Shown piece by piece: positions 1 to 8,550 of a stretch of DNA of 64,000 bases. Position 1 is the stretch's first letter, and each line of letters starts with the position of its first letter. Source of the stretch: Lachnospiraceae bacterium (lineage in GTDB: Bacteria; Bacillota; Clostridia; Oscillospirales; Ruminococcaceae); the NCBI GenBank assembly GCA_023664705.1, contig JAMPFE010000013.1, positions 9,465 to 73,464 of the forward strand, given 5' to 3'. The notes under the pieces are model-generated. The model saw only the letters and a program-made list of their open reading frames with translations. It searched no databases and had not been told where the DNA came from. The translations under genes and the position numbers were made by a program.

Positions 1-1317
1 GCCGTGTTCGACTGCCGCAGCGCGATAGAAAAACAGGCGATAGACCTTGCCGACCCCGACGGCGCCGTTTTCGACAAGGTAGTCGGCGGCGGTTATGAGA
101 GATATATCGCGCTGTCTCCGATAGACGGCACGGACGGCTGGGTGATCGGCATCACGAGCGAGTCCGACGAATGGATGAGCGAGACAAAATTCGCCCTTGT
201 TCTTACGATAGTCGTAGGTCTCGCCGCGATAGTCGCCGCAAGCATTATCTGCATTATCACGGCGCGCGGCATCGCGAATCCCATAAAGAAAACGGTCGAG
301 GTCATGAACGCCGTTGCCCTGGGCAACCTTAAGGTCAGCGTAGAACACGCGTCCGATGATGAAACGGGGCAGCTTGCCGTTTCGATAAACCGCACAATAA
401 GCTCGCTGAACGATTACACGGGAGAGATTTCGCGCCTTTGCGAACAGCTTGCGGCAGGCGATTTTAACATTCACAGACAGGTCGAGTTCAACGGGGATTT
501 CGTAAGCATAATCGAAGCGCTGAACGACCTCGCGTACAAGCTCTCCGAGACCATGGAGCAGATAGATATTTCCGCCGCGAACGTTAATCAGGGCGCCGCG
601 CAGATCTCCAACGGAGCCACGGCTCTCGCGTCGGGAGCCACCGAGCAGGCGTCCTCTATCCAAGAGCTGGCGAGCATTATCTTGACGCTCAGGAATAAGG
701 TCGACACAAACGCCAAAAATGCCGAGGAGGCTAACGAAAAGGCAAATCAGGCGGGCGAAAGAATGTCGCTTTCCAACGAGCATATGAAGGAAATGGTCGT
801 TGCCATGAACCATATTTCCGATAAATCCAACGAAATTTCAAACATTATCAAGACGATAGAGGATATTGCGTTTCAGACCAATATTCTCGCGCTCAACGCC
901 GCTATTGAGGCAGCGAGAGCGGGTACCGCGGGCAAGGGCTTTGCCGTTGTCGCGGACGAGGTAAGAAACCTCGCGTCCAAGTCGGCGGAGGCTGCCGCGG
1001 ATACGACCGAGCTCATTCAGCAGACCATAGGGGCGGTCAAAAGCGGTTCGCATATTGTTGAAGAGACCGCGGAGGCGCTTAACTCTTCGGTTGATGTTAC
1101 AAATCAGACCATCAAGCTGATAGATGAAATCTCGGCGGCGTCTGCCGAGCAAGCAGCGATGATAGAGCAGGTGAGCACGGGCGTTGACCAAATCTCGTCC
1201 GTCGTTCAGACCAACTCCGCCACCGCCGAGCAGTCCGCGGCGTCCTCCGAGGAGCTCAACGGTCAAGCTGCCGAGCTCCAAAATCTCACAAGCAAATTTG
1301 TTCTTAAAAAAAGATAG
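1..1317 (+). CDS. methyl-accepting chemotaxis protein, 5' end outside the window
   Basis: The reading frame is open from the first base, so the start and most of the extracellular sensor lie upstream. The visible part begins in the end of a Cache-like sensor (a GWVIGI segment is typical of the last dCache strand). A membrane helix follows at about residues 64-86, then a HAMP domain and a long coiled coil. The highly conserved signalling tip, with its FQTNILALNAAIEAARAG motif, is present and would contact CheA/CheW at the inner membrane face. The protein ends LTSKFVLKKR, without a CheR-docking pentapeptide. A GC-rich hairpin follows the stop. Family assignment is secure; the ligand cannot be read because the sensor is cut. 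Confidence 0.95.
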   Translation, partial: AVFDCRSAIEKQAIDLADPDGAVFDKVVGGGYERYIALSPIDGTDGWVIGITSESDEWMSETKFALVLTIVVGLAAIVAASIICIITARGIANPIKKTVEVMNAVALGNLKVSVEHASDDETGQLAVSINRTISSLNDYTGEISRLCEQLAAGDFNIHRQVEFNGDFVSIIEALNDLAYKLSETMEQIDISAANVNQGAAQISNGATALASGATEQASSIQELASIILTLRNKVDTNAKNAEEANEKANQAGERMSLSNEHMKEMVVAMNHISDKSNEISNIIKTIEDIAFQTNILALNAAIEAARAGTAGKGFAVVADEVRNLASKSAEAAADTTELIQQTIGAVKSGSHIVEETAEALNSSVDVTNQTIKLIDEISAASAEQAAMIEQVSTGVDQISSVVQTNSATAEQSAASSEELNGQAAELQNLTSKFVLKKR

Positions 1318-1385
1318 AGCATTTTTGCGGGTGCCTGAGGACATTTTTAATTCGACAACTTCTAATTTATCGACCTCATATTTCC

Positions 1386-1412
1386 TGCCGCCGAGCGATT
1401 TGCTCGGCGGCA
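1386..1412 (+). terminator. hairpin terminator after the chemoreceptor gene
   Basis: An 11-bp perfect stem (1386-1396 with 1402-1412, loop GATTT) lies 68 bases after the stop. The T-run after it is weak (AAACCCTTTT), so termination is likely but not certain. Confidence 0.6.
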
Positions 1413-1474
1413 AACCCTTTTCCGACCCAGCAGCCGAAAACTTTTTTCTCACTTGTCCATTATCGCAAAACCTA

Positions 1475-1503
1475 TTGACATTGGACTTCAAGAGTATTAT
1501 AAT
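1475..1503 (+). promoter_or_regulatory. sigma-A promoter of the MacB-like ABC operon
   Basis: TTGACA at 1475-1480 and TATAAT at 1498-1503 are separated by 17 bp. It faces the ABC ATPase gene and lies after the preceding hairpin. Confidence 0.85.
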
Positions 1504-1567
1504 GTAATTGCGCGAACGAATATAATTTTATCAAATCAAAATCTTACTAAAAGGAGGCTAATTTTTT

Positions 1568-2320
1568 TTGAACGAATCGGAAAGCAAAAGGCAAAAAATC
1601 ATGATCAAAGTTCGGGATTTGCGCAAGGAATATCGGCTGAAGGACGATACCGTCGTCGCGCTCAAACGGATAAACCTTGAGATCGAGCAGGGCGAGATAT
1701 GCTGTATTTTCGGCACGTCGGGTTCGGGAAAATCCACCCTTCTCAACCAGCTCGCGGGGCTTGAAAAGCCGACGTTCGGCGACGTGATAATCCGCGGAGT
1801 CCCGATCACGAGACTGTCGGAAAAACAGCTCGCGGAGTTTCGGCAAAGGCACATAGGCTTCGTGTTTCAATCGTACAATCTGCTGCCGTTTATGAACGCG
1901 ACCGAAAACGTCGCCGTGCCGCTCATGTTTCGCGGAGTACCCAAGCGTGAACGCACCAAAAAAGCTGTCGCGATACTCAAAAAGGTGGGGCTGGCGGGCA
2001 GGCTCACCCATTACCCGAAACAGATGTCGGGAGGTCAGCAGCAGCGCGTGGGCATTGCAAGAGCATTCATAGCGCATCCCGACGTCGTTTTCGCCGACGA
2101 ACCGACGGGAAACCTCGACTCCAAAACAACGCTTGAAGTCATGGATATGATCCGTGAATTTGCAAGACGCTTCAACCAAACGATCGTTCTCGTAACGCAC
2201 GACCCCGAGTTGGCGAAATACGCCGACAGGATAGTAAAGCTTGTTGACGGAAGGATCGTAAACGACACTAAAAACACCACATCACAAATTACGGAGGTAC
2301 AATATGAACAGGCTACTTAA
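1568..2320 (+). CDS. ABC transporter ATP-binding protein, MacB/LolD type
   Basis: This is the ATPase of a MacB/LolD-class ABC system, which couples ATP hydrolysis to mechanical work across the membrane or to export. Of its 250 residues, Walker A is GTSGSGKST at 49-57, the Q-loop glutamine is 101, the signature SGGQQQ starts at 154, Walker B is VVFADE at 173-178 and the switch histidine is 211. The TTG start is chosen because AAGGAGG at 1551-1557 sits 10 bases upstream; an in-frame ATG at 1601 has no such site. The stop overlaps the next gene by 17 bases, and a MacB-type permease follows two genes on, so the three genes form one operon. Confidence 0.93.
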   Translation: MNESESKRQKIMIKVRDLRKEYRLKDDTVVALKRINLEIEQGEICCIFGTSGSGKSTLLNQLAGLEKPTFGDVIIRGVPITRLSEKQLAEFRQRHIGFVFQSYNLLPFMNATENVAVPLMFRGVPKRERTKKAVAILKKVGLAGRLTHYPKQMSGGQQQRVGIARAFIAHPDVVFADEPTGNLDSKTTLEVMDMIREFARRFNQTIVLVTHDPELAKYADRIVKLVDGRIVNDTKNTTSQITEVQYEQAT

Positions 2321-4886
2321 AACAGCCGTGTCGGTTTTTCTAGGCGCGGCGCTCGTCACTGCACACATCGGAACAGCGTCCTTTTCCGTGACTGCGGCAG
2401 TACAGTCTTCGGATACGGAAAGCAGCGACAAGACGGGCGACCCCAAGATGGTCGGATATTCCGTTACGGATACCGACGGAAAAACGCTTAAAAGCATTGA
2501 TAAAACCACGGAATTCACGCTCTATATTGACGTCAAGGACGAGCAGACGAAGAGCTCCGACGTAAATCAGAGCGACATTACTTTCACAGGCTCCACGGAC
2601 AACTTCAGCTGCGGCAGTGCAGCCGTTACGAAAACATCGGCAAACGACGACGCGCTTGCAGCAACGATAACGGTCAAAAACTGCAAATGGGTCGGAGATA
2701 AACAAAATTTCGACTTTACGCTGGGATACGGCTCAAAGCCTTACCCTCTCTCCGTTACCGTTTCGGAATGTTCCGAAAAGACGATCGTTCCTACGCCGAC
2801 GCCTTCGCCGAGTTACGCGGAGCCCATAATCAAAATCACCGCCGAAAATGTTAGAGAAATACAGGCGGATCGCGAGGGGTCGTTTTCGCTTGAGATAAGA
2901 AATCTCGGCTCGACCGCTGTCTGGGGCATGCTGGTCGAAATATCATCCTCCGATGAGATAATAATCATTGACGGCACCGATTCGCAGAGCATCGGCAGCC
3001 TTTGGACAAGCAGCAGCGAGAGTATCAGAGTAAAATATAAGGCTCTGAGCAATATAAGCTCCTCGAAGCAGACCTTCAACGTTACGCTTCGTTATTATTA
3101 CGACAGCGGCAGCGGCGAGACCGTCGGCAATACCTCCGCTTCCGTAAACATTCCCGCAAAATTAAGCTCGGAAGCCTCGGGCTCCGCGGAACCGATTTTT
3201 AAGATCACACCGAGCAACACCTCGGATATCAAGGGCGGCGAAAGCGGATACTTTACGCTGAGCCTTAAAAATCTCGGCTCCGTTAAAGCGGACAGAATAC
3301 TTGTCGAGACCTCCGCGTCCGAGGACGTAGTGTTAACGGACGGTTCGGGCTCTCGGGATATAGCCTCTGTATCTCCGGACAGCGAAGCTTCGGTCAGGAT
3401 AAATTACAAGGCGCTCGCGAGAATAAATTCGCCGAAACAGACGTTTAATATTTCCATGAAATATTATTATGATGTCGGAAACGGCGAGACGATCGGAAAC
3501 GCGAGCTATACGGTAAATATACCTTCCGCGGTATCCGCGTCGGGCATACCCGCGCCGCTTCTGAAGCTTACGGGGCAAACGCTCAATACACCGATCAAAG
3601 GGGGCGGCGAATACGGATACAGGCTTACTTTGAAGAATTTCAGCGATATTCCCGCCGAAAATATCACGATGTTTTTCGACGCGTCCGACGCTCTGTACTT
3701 TGTAAACGGCACCGAAACGGCGACTGTCGGACACATTGACGCTAAGGGCTCCGCGGAAATAACCGTAAAGCTCCGTACAGTGGAGCAAATTTCCGCGGTA
3801 AAGCAGGGTATCACGGCGCATATCAATTTCACCTATAACGACGGCGAATCGAACAAAGCCGCCGAAACGGATTGCTCCGTCACCATTATAGCGAGCGAAT
3901 CCGATGAATCCGGCGGCAGCAGCAGCGCCGCTGCGCCGAATATTATAATAAAATCTTACGATATAGGAACGGAACAAGTCGCCGCGGGGGAAGCATTCGA
4001 CCTTAAGCTCGATATGTTCAATACAAGCGCCGTGCTTGGCGTGGAAAACGTCGTTATGACCGTAAACGCGGGCAATGGAATAAATATTTACGGCGGAGGA
4101 AACACGTTCTATTATTCGGATATAGGAGCGGGCTCGGAGGTGTCGGAGACTGTGCCGCTGAAAGCCCCCGCGACCGCCGAAACGGGTACATCCTCCGTGT
4201 CGATCTCGCTGAAATACGATTACATCAACAACGGCACAAGAGAAACGGCGGCGTTCGAGCAAACCATCTTCATTCCCGTTTATCAGCCCGATAAAATGAC
4301 GTTCGACGTATCCGTGCCGACTTATTCGATAATGGCGGGCGAAGAGGTCTACATCACCACTACATACCTCAACAAAGGCAGGAGCGAAATATCAAACGTC
4401 AGAGCCGAGATCGTCGGGGACGTTGACGCGCTGTCCACCTCTAAAGTGATCGGGACCGTTCAGCCCGGCGGCAACGGCTCGTTTGATTTTATCGTTGCGC
4501 CGTATATGGCGGGTCCCTGCGAGTTCGTCATCAAAATGACCTATGAGGACGCAACGCTCACCGAGGTCACAAAGGAGCTGCCCGTGAGCTTTGAGGTCGA
4601 GGAAATGTACATTCCCGACGATCCGTGGGGAGATGAGCCTTGGACAGACGAGCCCGTTGACGAGGACGGCGGCGGTTTTCCGTGGCTTATTTTGTGGATA
4701 GGCGTCGGAGTGGTCGCTGCCGGCGGCGTTGCTGCGATAATCATCGTTGTGAACGTCAGAAAGAAGAAAAAGAGCGCGGTCTCCGCTTCCGATTTTAACT
4801 GGGACGATGAATTTGACGACCCGAAGCCCGCTCAAAACAACGATAACAACAATAACAGCAGCGACAACAACGCAACGACGGTCTGA
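2304..4886 (+). CDS. membrane-anchored surface protein with repeated CARDB-like Ig domains
   Basis: The 860-residue protein has an N-terminal signal peptide (hydrophobic to about residue 33) and then a chain of about five beta-sandwich modules of roughly 110-120 residues. Each starts with a form of EPIIKIT or APLLKLT and carries a KNLGS-type strand, like CARDB/NEW3 domains. A proline- and acid-rich linker, one membrane helix near residues 795-818, a KKKK stop-transfer and an Asn/Asp-rich cytoplasmic tail close it. The topology is outside-anchored. It lies between the ATPase and the permease of a MacB-type system and probably works with them as an extracytoplasmic arm, but that role is inferred from position only. 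AGGAGGTAC-like RBS upstream. Confidence 0.85.
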   Translation: MNRLLKTAVSVFLGAALVTAHIGTASFSVTAAVQSSDTESSDKTGDPKMVGYSVTDTDGKTLKSIDKTTEFTLYIDVKDEQTKSSDVNQSDITFTGSTDNFSCGSAAVTKTSANDDALAATITVKNCKWVGDKQNFDFTLGYGSKPYPLSVTVSECSEKTIVPTPTPSPSYAEPIIKITAENVREIQADREGSFSLEIRNLGSTAVWGMLVEISSSDEIIIIDGTDSQSIGSLWTSSSESIRVKYKALSNISSSKQTFNVTLRYYYDSGSGETVGNTSASVNIPAKLSSEASGSAEPIFKITPSNTSDIKGGESGYFTLSLKNLGSVKADRILVETSASEDVVLTDGSGSRDIASVSPDSEASVRINYKALARINSPKQTFNISMKYYYDVGNGETIGNASYTVNIPSAVSASGIPAPLLKLTGQTLNTPIKGGGEYGYRLTLKNFSDIPAENITMFFDASDALYFVNGTETATVGHIDAKGSAEITVKLRTVEQISAVKQGITAHINFTYNDGESNKAAETDCSVTIIASESDESGGSSSAAAPNIIIKSYDIGTEQVAAGEAFDLKLDMFNTSAVLGVENVVMTVNAGNGINIYGGGNTFYYSDIGAGSEVSETVPLKAPATAETGTSSVSISLKYDYINNGTRETAAFEQTIFIPVYQPDKMTFDVSVPTYSIMAGEEVYITTTYLNKGRSEISNVRAEIVGDVDALSTSKVIGTVQPGGNGSFDFIVAPYMAGPCEFVIKMTYEDATLTEVTKELPVSFEVEEMYIPDDPWGDEPWTDEPVDEDGGGFPWLILWIGVGVVAAGGVAAIIIVVNVRKKKKSAVSASDFNWDDEFDDPKPAQNNDNNNNSSDNNATTV

Positions 4887-4903
4887 CGGGAGGATGACGC
4901 GAT

Positions 4904-6292
4904 ATGAAGCTTTCCGACATGATAAAAATGTGCCTGCAAAATCTTCGCCGCCGCAAAAGCCGCACGCTGCTCACAGTGCTTGGAGTGGTCGTCGGCTGCT
5001 GCGCTATCGTCACCATGCTTTCGATCGGAATAGGAATGCAAAATTCCATGGAGCTCTCGCTTGCCGAAATGGGAGACCTGACGCTTATTCAAGTGTATTC
5101 GAGCGGTCAAAAGGCAAAGCTTGACGACGAGGCTATCAAAAAATTCGAGAAAATACCGGGCGTTGATGTCGCTATCGGCAAATGCTCGCTTGACAATGTG
5201 GGGTTCGAGCTTTCGGCAGGGGAAAAAGACCGCTATGTGATGCGGTGGGCAAATATCGTCGGGTTCAGCAAGGACGGAATGGAAAAATTCGGTCTGGAGC
5301 TGGTTGACGGAGCATACCCGAAAGAGCAGTTCGAGGTGTTGGCGGGAGAATTTGCCGCTTACAATTTAACGGATACTCAGCGTCCCGACGGAAGCAATAT
5401 GATAGACCGCTGGGATTATATGTACACCTTCGATCCCGCAACGGGCGAGGTTACTTACAACGAGCACCCCGAGCTTCCCGACCCGTACCTCGACCTGTGC
5501 GGCGAAACCATAACGATGCAGCTGTACAGCTACGAGGATTATGACAAAAAATACGAGCAGAAAATAAAGATCTCGGGCGTTGTTAAAGAGGACTACAACA
5601 AAGATTACGCCACAAGCGAGGGGCTTATCTTCACCGTAACGGATCTGCAGGCGCTTCAAAAGCTCGTTTTCCCGACAAGCACCAAGAAAGAGCTCACCTA
5701 CAACGAGATCTATGTTAAAACGCATAGTATCAACGAGGTCGAAAGCGTTGAGGAGGAGATAAAGAAATTCGGCTACTCAACGTCGTCCATGGAGTCTATC
5801 CGCAAACCCATGCAGGAGGAAGCCCGTCAGCAGCAGATGATGCTCGGCGGCTTGGGCGCGGTATCGCTGTTCGTTGCGGCGCTCGGTATCACAAATACCA
5901 TGATAATGTCAATTTCCGAGCGCACTCGTGAGATCGGCGTCATGAAAGCGCTTGGCTGCTATCTCGGGAATATACGGGTCACGTTCTTGATGGAAGCGGG
6001 CTTCATAGGGCTTATCGGCGGCATTTCGGGCTCGATCATAAGCTATTTTATCTCGCTGGTGATAAATCTGGTGTCTCAAAAGCCCGATCTCAGCATGGCG
6101 GAGAGCTTTGGTGAATGGCTCCGCACGGTGCTTTCCGTTATGCTCCCCGAAAATTCTCCCGTATCTATCGTACCGTTGTGGCTGACGGGCTTCGCGATAC
6201 TTTTCTCGGTTATCATAGGCTTGGGCTCGGGATTTTATCCCGCAAACAAGGCAGTGCACATTTCCGCGCTTGAAGCTATCAAGCGGGAATAA
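4904..6292 (+). CDS. MacB-type ABC permease (FtsX domain)
   Basis: This 462-residue membrane subunit has the MacB layout: one helix near residues 20-45 directly after the LRRRKSRTLLTVLG start typical of the family, a large extracytoplasmic MacB_PCD region, then an FtsX domain with three helices in the last 170 residues, including the SERTREIGVMKALG coupling-helix segment that contacts the ATPase. It is the last gene of the ATPase, Ig-tower, permease operon, 17 bases after the tower gene with a GGGAGG site. Such Gram-positive MacB systems act in peptide export, antimicrobial resistance or envelope work; the substrate here is unknown. Confidence 0.92.
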   Translation: MKLSDMIKMCLQNLRRRKSRTLLTVLGVVVGCCAIVTMLSIGIGMQNSMELSLAEMGDLTLIQVYSSGQKAKLDDEAIKKFEKIPGVDVAIGKCSLDNVGFELSAGEKDRYVMRWANIVGFSKDGMEKFGLELVDGAYPKEQFEVLAGEFAAYNLTDTQRPDGSNMIDRWDYMYTFDPATGEVTYNEHPELPDPYLDLCGETITMQLYSYEDYDKKYEQKIKISGVVKEDYNKDYATSEGLIFTVTDLQALQKLVFPTSTKKELTYNEIYVKTHSINEVESVEEEIKKFGYSTSSMESIRKPMQEEARQQQMMLGGLGAVSLFVAALGITNTMIMSISERTREIGVMKALGCYLGNIRVTFLMEAGFIGLIGGISGSIISYFISLVINLVSQKPDLSMAESFGEWLRTVLSVMLPENSPVSIVPLWLTGFAILFSVIIGLGSGFYPANKAVHISALEAIKRE

Positions 6293-6311
6293 CGACCGTT
6301 TACAAAAACGA

Positions 6312-6338
6312 ATCCCGCAAGGAGCTTCCTTGCGGGAT
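6312..6338. terminator. bidirectional terminator between convergent genes
   Basis: A 12-bp perfect stem (6312-6323 with 6327-6338, loop GCT) is followed by a T-rich tract. It lies between the permease gene (plus) and the FliD-like gene (minus) and can serve both. Confidence 0.9.
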
Positions 6339-6359
6339 GTAATTTTTAATTCTCCGTTA

Positions 6360-7586
6360 TCAAGCGTAAACGCTGTACAGCGCGCCCGTGTTATAGGCGT
6401 ATGTAGAGGTCCTGTTGGAGTTGTAGCCCATTGCGCTCGCACTCGTCGCGAGGGACTTGACCTGATCCGCTTTCTGCGCTACCTTGTCGGTAAATCCGCC
6501 GTAAGCGAACGCGTATTTAACGTCCTGCGCTGTAAGATTTGAAAGGTCGTCGGCAAGCGTGAGCTTTCCGTCCTCGCCTACGGAGATACCCGCGCGCTTC
6601 AGAGCGTGCTGATAAGCCCTCGCGGTGCTCTGCATCGTAACGCCCTTCTGCCGAATACCCGTTTTGTCGGACTTGCCCATTTCGTCAACGAAGTTGTTGT
6701 ATTTTTCAACAAAATCCTTAGCCGTATCCGTGAAATCGGTCACTTTAAATTCGCTGCCCTCTTCGCCTCCGAGACCGTGCGCATAGGACTTCACGGCAGT
6801 CGCCGCGTCCTTGACCATAGCGGTAAGCTCCTTAAGAGTGCCCACGTTGTCAACGGTCTCCGCGGGGGTGGCGGTATTGTCCTTGTTGGAGGTCGTCGGG
6901 CTTACGGTAAACTGCCCCGAGCCTCCCGACAGCTCGTTTATCTGGCGCGATTTCTGAATGACCTTATCGGAAAATCCGTTCGAGCCGAAAACGAACTTAA
7001 CGTCCGAAGCCTTGACCTTGGACAGGTCGTCGTTTACGGACAGCTTGTTGTCCGCGCCCACGGTAATTCCCGCGCGCGAAAGCGAGCTCGAATACACCTT
7101 GCCCGTATTCACCATAAGCACGCCCTTTTGCAGAACGCCGTTCTTATCGGAATTGCCCACCTTGTCTATCATCGTATTGTAGCTGTCGACAAAGCTCTGC
7201 GCCTGCGACTTGTACGCGTCGGTGTCGAGCTCGCCGCCGTATTTCAGCCCGTTCGCGAAGGATTTTATGGACTGCGCCGCGCCGCCCGCGTTCGCGGAAG
7301 CTGATTTTACAGCCTGCGCCGTGCTTACGGAGGACGCGTCATCTCCGTCGCTGCCGACGCCGTATATGCTCTTGTAAAGGTCGCTGAACTGCTCGCGGTA
7401 GACGCTGCTCTTGTTCTTGAGCGCCTTGCTGTTGAGCAGATCGTTGAGCGACTGCGTCGCGGTCGAGTACTTGCCGTACTTGCTCGTCGACATGGTGTTA
7501 TACAGGCTGTTCAGCTGCGAGCCGTAGCGCGTCTGAACCTGCGCCATATTAAACTGTAATCTTGCGGTATTGCCAACTGTTGCCAT
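6360..7586 (-). CDS. uncharacterised protein with two FliD-C-like modules
   Basis: The 408-residue protein has no signal peptide and is rich in Ser, Asn, Ala and Lys. Two copies of a module of roughly 110-130 residues are visible. Each has a helical FV(D/E)(S/K)YN segment, then GxxQKGV, an (A)GI(T/S)VG turn and a DDLS...DVK(F/Y)(V/A)F end. The last part resembles the C-terminal domain of the flagellar cap protein FliD. The short helical N-terminus (VQTRYGSQLNSLYNTM) resembles those of flagellar axial proteins. This suggests a secreted or filament-associated role in this chemotactic organism, but it is not FliD. Of two in-frame ATGs, the second (7586) is chosen: it is 7 bases from AGGAGG, the first only 1. 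Confidence 0.75.
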   Translation of the reverse strand: MATVGNTARLQFNMAQVQTRYGSQLNSLYNTMSTSKYGKYSTATQSLNDLLNSKALKNKSSVYREQFSDLYKSIYGVGSDGDDASSVSTAQAVKSASANAGGAAQSIKSFANGLKYGGELDTDAYKSQAQSFVDSYNTMIDKVGNSDKNGVLQKGVLMVNTGKVYSSSLSRAGITVGADNKLSVNDDLSKVKASDVKFVFGSNGFSDKVIQKSRQINELSGGSGQFTVSPTTSNKDNTATPAETVDNVGTLKELTAMVKDAATAVKSYAHGLGGEEGSEFKVTDFTDTAKDFVEKYNNFVDEMGKSDKTGIRQKGVTMQSTARAYQHALKRAGISVGEDGKLTLADDLSNLTAQDVKYAFAYGGFTDKVAQKADQVKSLATSASAMGYNSNRTSTYAYNTGALYSVYA

Positions 7587-7618
7587 AACCATTCCTCCTT
7601 ATATTAAATAAATATTCA

Positions 7619-8275
7619 TCAATCCGCGCCGTAAGCCTTACGGTATTCCTTCATCCTGTCAACGTACTCCGCGCCCGAAATAACGCCGTTTTCCATTGCA
7701 GCGATGATGTCGTTTATATCAACTATCGAATAGACCTTAACGCCGAACTCCTCAAAAGCCTCCCGAACGGCGGATTTATCGGAGGCTAGCCCCTTTTCGG
7801 CTCTGTCGACCGTGATGACCATGCCCTCGATATTCACCTTTGCCGCGCCCCGCAGCTTCGGGAGCACCTCGCGCAGCGCCTTTCCGCTCGTCATAACGTC
7901 CTCGATGATAACGACCCTCTCGCCGTCCTCGAGCGTTTTCCCGACGAACATTCCGCCCTCGCCGTGGTCCTTGACCTCCTTGCGGTCAAAGCAGTAATTG
8001 CAGTCCATGCCGAACTTATTATACAGCGCGACGCTCGCCGCCACGGAAAGCGGTATGCCCTTGTACGCGGGACCGAACAGCGTATCGGGCTTGAGCCCGT
8101 GCTCGTTAATGCACTCGGCGTAATACTCCCCGAGCCTCGCGAGCTGCGCGCCCGTTTTGTAGTTGCCGCAGTTTATGAAATACGGCGCGATACGCCCGCT
8201 TTTCAGCGTAAACTCGCCGAATTTCAGCACCCCGCAGTCCACCATAAATTTGATAAAGCTTTCCTTGTAAGTCAT
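7619..8275 (-). CDS. pyrE: orotate phosphoribosyltransferase
   Basis: This enzyme joins orotate to PRPP to give OMP in pyrimidine synthesis. The 218 residues match family length. The PRPP-binding motif VVIIEDVMTSGKA is intact, and FTLKSGRIAPYFINCG near the N-terminus is characteristic. The start at 8275 has GAGGAG upstream and gives the usual MTYKESFIKFM beginning; a longer in-frame extension to 8437 reads through the promoter and is rejected. It stands alone, away from other pyr genes, with its own promoter. Confidence 0.95.
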   Translation of the reverse strand: MTYKESFIKFMVDCGVLKFGEFTLKSGRIAPYFINCGNYKTGAQLARLGEYYAECINEHGLKPDTLFGPAYKGIPLSVAASVALYNKFGMDCNYCFDRKEVKDHGEGGMFVGKTLEDGERVVIIEDVMTSGKALREVLPKLRGAAKVNIEGMVITVDRAEKGLASDKSAVREAFEEFGVKVYSIVDINDIIAAMENGVISGAEYVDRMKEYRKAYGAD

Positions 8276-8308
8276 CGCGTTCTCCTCGAAATATATCTTC
8301 ACAGATAC

Positions 8309-8337
8309 ATTATAACATATCCCTTTGTATTTTTCAA
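8309..8337 (-). promoter_or_regulatory. promoter of pyrE
   Basis: On the minus strand, TTGAAA (8337-8332) and TATAAT (8314-8309) are 17 bp apart, about 35 bases before the pyrE start. No attenuator or PyrR-type leader was found in the short 5' region. Confidence 0.8.
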
Positions 8338-8486
8338 GTATTTTGCCAAGATTTTTGCCCCATTTTTCAAAAAATATGTGAAATATCTTCCCCGAACCGC
8401 CGAGCGCGAAATGGAAATTTACTGTAAAATATGGCAAAATTTACTTTATATCTTAGTACATATTAACCAAAAAATGGAAGCCGACC

Positions 8487-8515
8487 TTGACAAACAATTA
8501 ACGCTCCACTATAAT
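8487..8515 (+). promoter_or_regulatory. promoter of the second chemoreceptor gene
   Basis: TTGACA (8487-8492) and TATAAT (8510-8515) are exactly 17 bp apart. It is a plain sigma-A promoter; no sigma-28 style box is seen. Confidence 0.85.
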
Positions 8516-8550
8516 GAATGTATAAGACAAAAATCGACCGAGGTGCAAAA

